Shown piece after piece: positions 5,440 to 7,672 of a DNA stretch of 7,672 nt. The position numbers and the translations under genes were made by a program. The DNA is taken from assembly GCA_051008895.1 (NCBI GenBank), contig JBPCXI010000207.1:1-7672 (forward strand), in the 5' to 3' direction. The notes beneath the pieces were generated by a model. It saw only the letters and a list, made by a program, of their open reading frames with translations, was not told the origin of the DNA and ran no database searches. Numbering within the stretch: the stretch's first letter is position 1; every line of letters begins with the position of its first letter. The DNA comes from SMWD01 sp051008895 (GTDB lineage: Bacteria; Pseudomonadota; Gammaproteobacteria; Steroidobacterales; GCA-2729495).

Positions 5440-7143
5440 ATGGATACATCAGCACGCACCGCCGAGCCAGTCCCGTCAATCGAGGCGTCCGCGCTGCTCG
5501 AAGCGCTCGCGGCCGTCGTCGGGTCCGACAACCTGTTGATCGACGATGAATCGCGAACGTTTTACTCGACGGATGTGTTTCGGCAGGCCGATGAACTCGC
5601 GGTTGCCGTCGTGCGTCCGGGTTCGGTCGCTGAGCTGCACGCGACCGTCCGCGTCTGCATCAAGCAAGGTGCGCCAATGGTGGTGCGCGGCGGCGGTGCG
5701 TCATACACCGACGGCTACCTGCCGACGCGGCCGAACACCGTGCTGTTCGACATGTCCCGGCTGACGAAAATCGATATTAACGCGCAGGATATGACGGTGA
5801 CGGTTGAGCCGGGCGTCACCTGGGCTGCACTCTACGAGGCGCTGTCGGCACAGGGGCTGCGTACGCCGTTCTGGGGTCCCTTTTCCGGACTCGCGGCGAC
5901 CGTCGCAGGCGGCATGTCGCACTACGCGGTCAACTACGGTTCCGGGCAGTATGGCGTCTCCGCGGAATCTCTGACCGGCATGGAAGTGATTCTGGCGAAC
6001 GGCGACCTGGTAGCGACCGGCTCCGGCGGCGGTGTCGGACACTCGCCGTTTTTTCGCTTCTACGGGCCGGACCTCGCCGGTCTGTTCGTCGGTGACGCCG
6101 GCGCGCTCGGCGTCAAGGCGCGAATCACGCTCCGCCTGATCAACAAGCCGGAGGGGTTTGCCGCGGCTTCGTACGGTTTTCCGGATGGTGAGAGCTGCCT
6201 CGACGCGCTGATGGAAACGGCGCGCCTCGGCGTCGTCGCTCAGAACTTCGGTCTGGATCCGCGGCAACAGAAGACCGCGCTGACGGAGATGGAGTCGAAG
6301 AACCCGGTCGATGCCGCCTTGACCGTGTTCAGGTCTGCGCGCAACCCGGTCGACGGCGCGCTGCAGGTCGCGAAGCTCGGCCTGGCCGGGCGGAATTTCC
6401 TCAAGAATGCCGTCTATTCTGCGCATTTCTCGACCGAGGGCGTGACGAACGCCGAGGCGCGCGAAAAACTCGCCCAGGTGCGCTCGATCGCCAGTCGTTA
6501 CGGCGCTGAAGTCGCGAACTCGATCCCGACGTTTTTCAACGCGCAACCATTCATGGAGCTCACGCCGATCCTGGGGCCGAACGGTGAGCGCTGGAAGCCG
6601 ACGCACGGGGTCCTGCCGTTTTCGAGCGTGAAGCAGCATCACGCCGATTTCGAAGCGATGCTGGACGAATATCGCGACCGCATGGAGCGGCACAAGGTCG
6701 CGCTGACGCGCATGCTGATGTCATTCAGCAGCCATTGCTTTATCTATGAGCCCACGTTTCTGTGGGAGGACGAGCAGTCGATCTACCATCGTCGCGTATA
6801 CCCTGCGGCATTGCTCGACAAGAAGCCGGTCCATCCGGCGAATCCCGAGGGGAGGGCGCTCGTCAAGGAGATCAAGCAGCGCATCAGCGACCTGTGCGTC
6901 AAGAACGGCGCGAGTCACATGCAGGTGGGCAAGGACTATCCGTATCTGAAAACGCGAACCCCCGAAGTCGCCGCGCTCGTCCGGGCGCTGAAACAGACGC
7001 TGGATCCGGAAGGCCTGATGAATCCTGGGGCGCTGGGATTGGGCCAAAAGAAAAGCTATCGGTCGACGGCACTGACCTCGTCCGTTGTCGCAAATGACGC
7101 GCGCTGCGAGCGATCGAGCAGCAACGCGCTAACTTGGCGGTAG
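5440..7143 (+). CDS. FAD-linked oxidase (PCMH/VAO-type, GlcD-like)
   Basis: This flavoprotein oxidase or dehydrogenase is related to the glycolate oxidase subunit/vanillyl-alcohol oxidase superfamily. It is 567 residues long from the chosen start, is probably cytoplasmic (no signal peptide), and has no certain substrate. Residues ~52-235 form the PCMH-type FAD-binding domain: VVRPGSVAEL at 57-66, the FAD pyrophosphate loop RGGGASYTDGYLP at 83-95, GLAATVAGGMSHY at 150-162, and LFVGDAGALGVKARITLRL at 215-233. The C-terminal half is the substrate-binding cap and ends in the family signature DPEGLMNPGALGLG (522-535). A small internal repeat, NPVDAAL at 288-294 and NPVDGAL at 302-308, lies in the cap. 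The last 29 residues (539-567) follow the usual family end and are encoded antisense to the neighbouring gene. It could be an alpha-hydroxy acid or phenolic-alcohol oxidase. I see nothing linking it to the fucose genes. Confidence 0.85.
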   Translation: MDTSARTAEPVPSIEASALLEALAAVVGSDNLLIDDESRTFYSTDVFRQADELAVAVVRPGSVAELHATVRVCIKQGAPMVVRGGGASYTDGYLPTRPNTVLFDMSRLTKIDINAQDMTVTVEPGVTWAALYEALSAQGLRTPFWGPFSGLAATVAGGMSHYAVNYGSGQYGVSAESLTGMEVILANGDLVATGSGGGVGHSPFFRFYGPDLAGLFVGDAGALGVKARITLRLINKPEGFAAASYGFPDGESCLDALMETARLGVVAQNFGLDPRQQKTALTEMESKNPVDAALTVFRSARNPVDGALQVAKLGLAGRNFLKNAVYSAHFSTEGVTNAEAREKLAQVRSIASRYGAEVANSIPTFFNAQPFMELTPILGPNGERWKPTHGVLPFSSVKQHHADFEAMLDEYRDRMERHKVALTRMLMSFSSHCFIYEPTFLWEDEQSIYHRRVYPAALLDKKPVHPANPEGRALVKEIKQRISDLCVKNGASHMQVGKDYPYLKTRTPEVAALVRALKQTLDPEGLMNPGALGLGQKKSYRSTALTSSVVANDARCERSSSNALTWR

Positions 7144-7672
7144 ACGAACTCGTGTCCATACTCGTCCCAGTGTCCGTCGAAATCGGAATTGAACTTCTTC
7201 CCATTGGCCGCATACGCTTTTTTCATCGGCGCGGTCAGATCGATGAGTTCGAAACCGATCGATTCGGATAGTTTGTTCATGAGGCGGTGCAGGTACATGA
7301 TTTGGCCGTTCGCTTCGCCAGCGTAGATACCGTTGCGGTCGGCGTCCATCACTACAATGATTCGCCGGTCCGGATTCTCCTGTCGTATTCGCTCGAGGAT
7401 GTACCTGGTGATGGTCTCAACTTCGGTTTTTCGTTGCTCCAGCACGCCGAGATCGATGTTCGCGGCGTATCGTGCTTTCTCGCGCGATAGGTTTTTCAAT
7501 AGCAACTTGATCCGCAGATTCAGGTACAGGTAGCGCACCAGAGCACTTTCGTTCAGCAGCTGTTTCCAGCGATTGAACTCGAGGAACGAATAATTCGGTT
7601 TCGGCATCACTTCCTCGACCATTCCTTCGTGGACACGGTGCCGCATGAAGTGCACGTTGCTCGGATTCTCGT
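7056..7672 (-). CDS. SGNH/GDSL-hydrolase-like protein, C-terminal part
   Basis: The reading frame runs open to the window edge, so only the C-terminal ~205 residues are visible. The GTG at 7653-7655 is unlikely to be the true start, because coding-looking sequence (ENPSNVHF) continues above it. Visible features are an ESALVRYLYLNL block, a strand-like RRIIVVMDADRNGIY segment, and near the end DGHWDEYGHEFVYRQV (the DGHWDEYGH part at 7152-7178). The last resembles the C-terminal Asp/His block of SGNH hydrolases, also found in AlgJ/AlgX-type acetyltransferases. The block with the catalytic Ser lies outside the window. Such proteins often add or remove acetyl groups on surface polysaccharides, which would suit this neighbourhood. 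A plain esterase or a catalytically dead relative cannot be excluded. The 3' end overlaps the oxidase gene by 88 bases. Confidence 0.65.
   Translation of the reverse strand, partial: ENPSNVHFMRHRVHEGMVEEVMPKPNYSFLEFNRWKQLLNESALVRYLYLNLRIKLLLKNLSREKARYAANIDLGVLEQRKTEVETITRYILERIRQENPDRRIIVVMDADRNGIYAGEANGQIMYLHRLMNKLSESIGFELIDLTAPMKKAYAANGKKFNSDFDGHWDEYGHEFVYRQVSALLLDRSQRASFATTDEVSAVDR

Noticed and set aside
5701..6693. Minus-strand open frame of 330 codons opposite the FAD oxidase
   Set aside because: The plus strand carries conserved FAD-binding motifs throughout; the antisense translation looks like a GC-driven shadow.

Overview
The window looks like chromosomal DNA of a GC-rich Gram-negative bacterium. 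A proteobacterium is likely, since the fused exosortase/EpsI protein and the GDP-fucose genes resemble proteobacterial forms. I favour a gammaproteobacterium, but the sequence here does not settle the class. No rRNA, tRNA, CRISPR array, insertion sequence or phage gene is visible.

Layout, left to right. Positions 1-534 hold no gene I can support. This stretch is visibly more A/T-rich than the genes and is dense in short perfect inverted repeats, two pairs of which interleave like pseudoknots. It ends in a plausible sigma-70 promoter. At 535-2172 (+) lies a fused exosortase-EpsI protein, most like XrtD, with its Cys/Arg/His catalytic residues intact. Facing it on the minus strand is a compact three-gene unit, transcribed from 5336 down to 2195: a secreted alpha/beta-hydrolase, then gmd (GDP-mannose 4,6-dehydratase), then fcl (GDP-L-fucose synthase). 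The last two overlap by 8 bases. A 103-base divergent intergenic region (5337-5439) separates this unit from a plus-strand FAD-linked oxidase of the PCMH/VAO type (5440-7143). The 3' end of the oxidase gene overlaps, tail to tail, the 3' end of a minus-strand gene for an SGNH/GDSL-hydrolase-like protein, which runs off the right edge.

How the genes fit together. Gmd and Fcl convert GDP-mannose to GDP-L-fucose, a donor for fucosylated exopolysaccharide, O-antigen or glycoprotein. Exosortases process and anchor proteins with short C-terminal sorting tags, and in many Gram-negatives they sit in exopolysaccharide loci. The secreted hydrolase and the SGNH-type protein are the sort of enzymes that remove or add ester groups on surface sugars. 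An envelope or exopolysaccharide locus is therefore the best reading. That link is inference: no glycosyltransferase, polymerase, exporter or sorting-tag substrate lies in the window. The FAD oxidase has no obvious connection to the theme.

No clearly unknown system stands out. The points most worth a second look are the structured leader before the exosortase gene, the secreted hydrolase heading the GDP-fucose operon, and the overlapping convergent 3' ends at 7056-7143.
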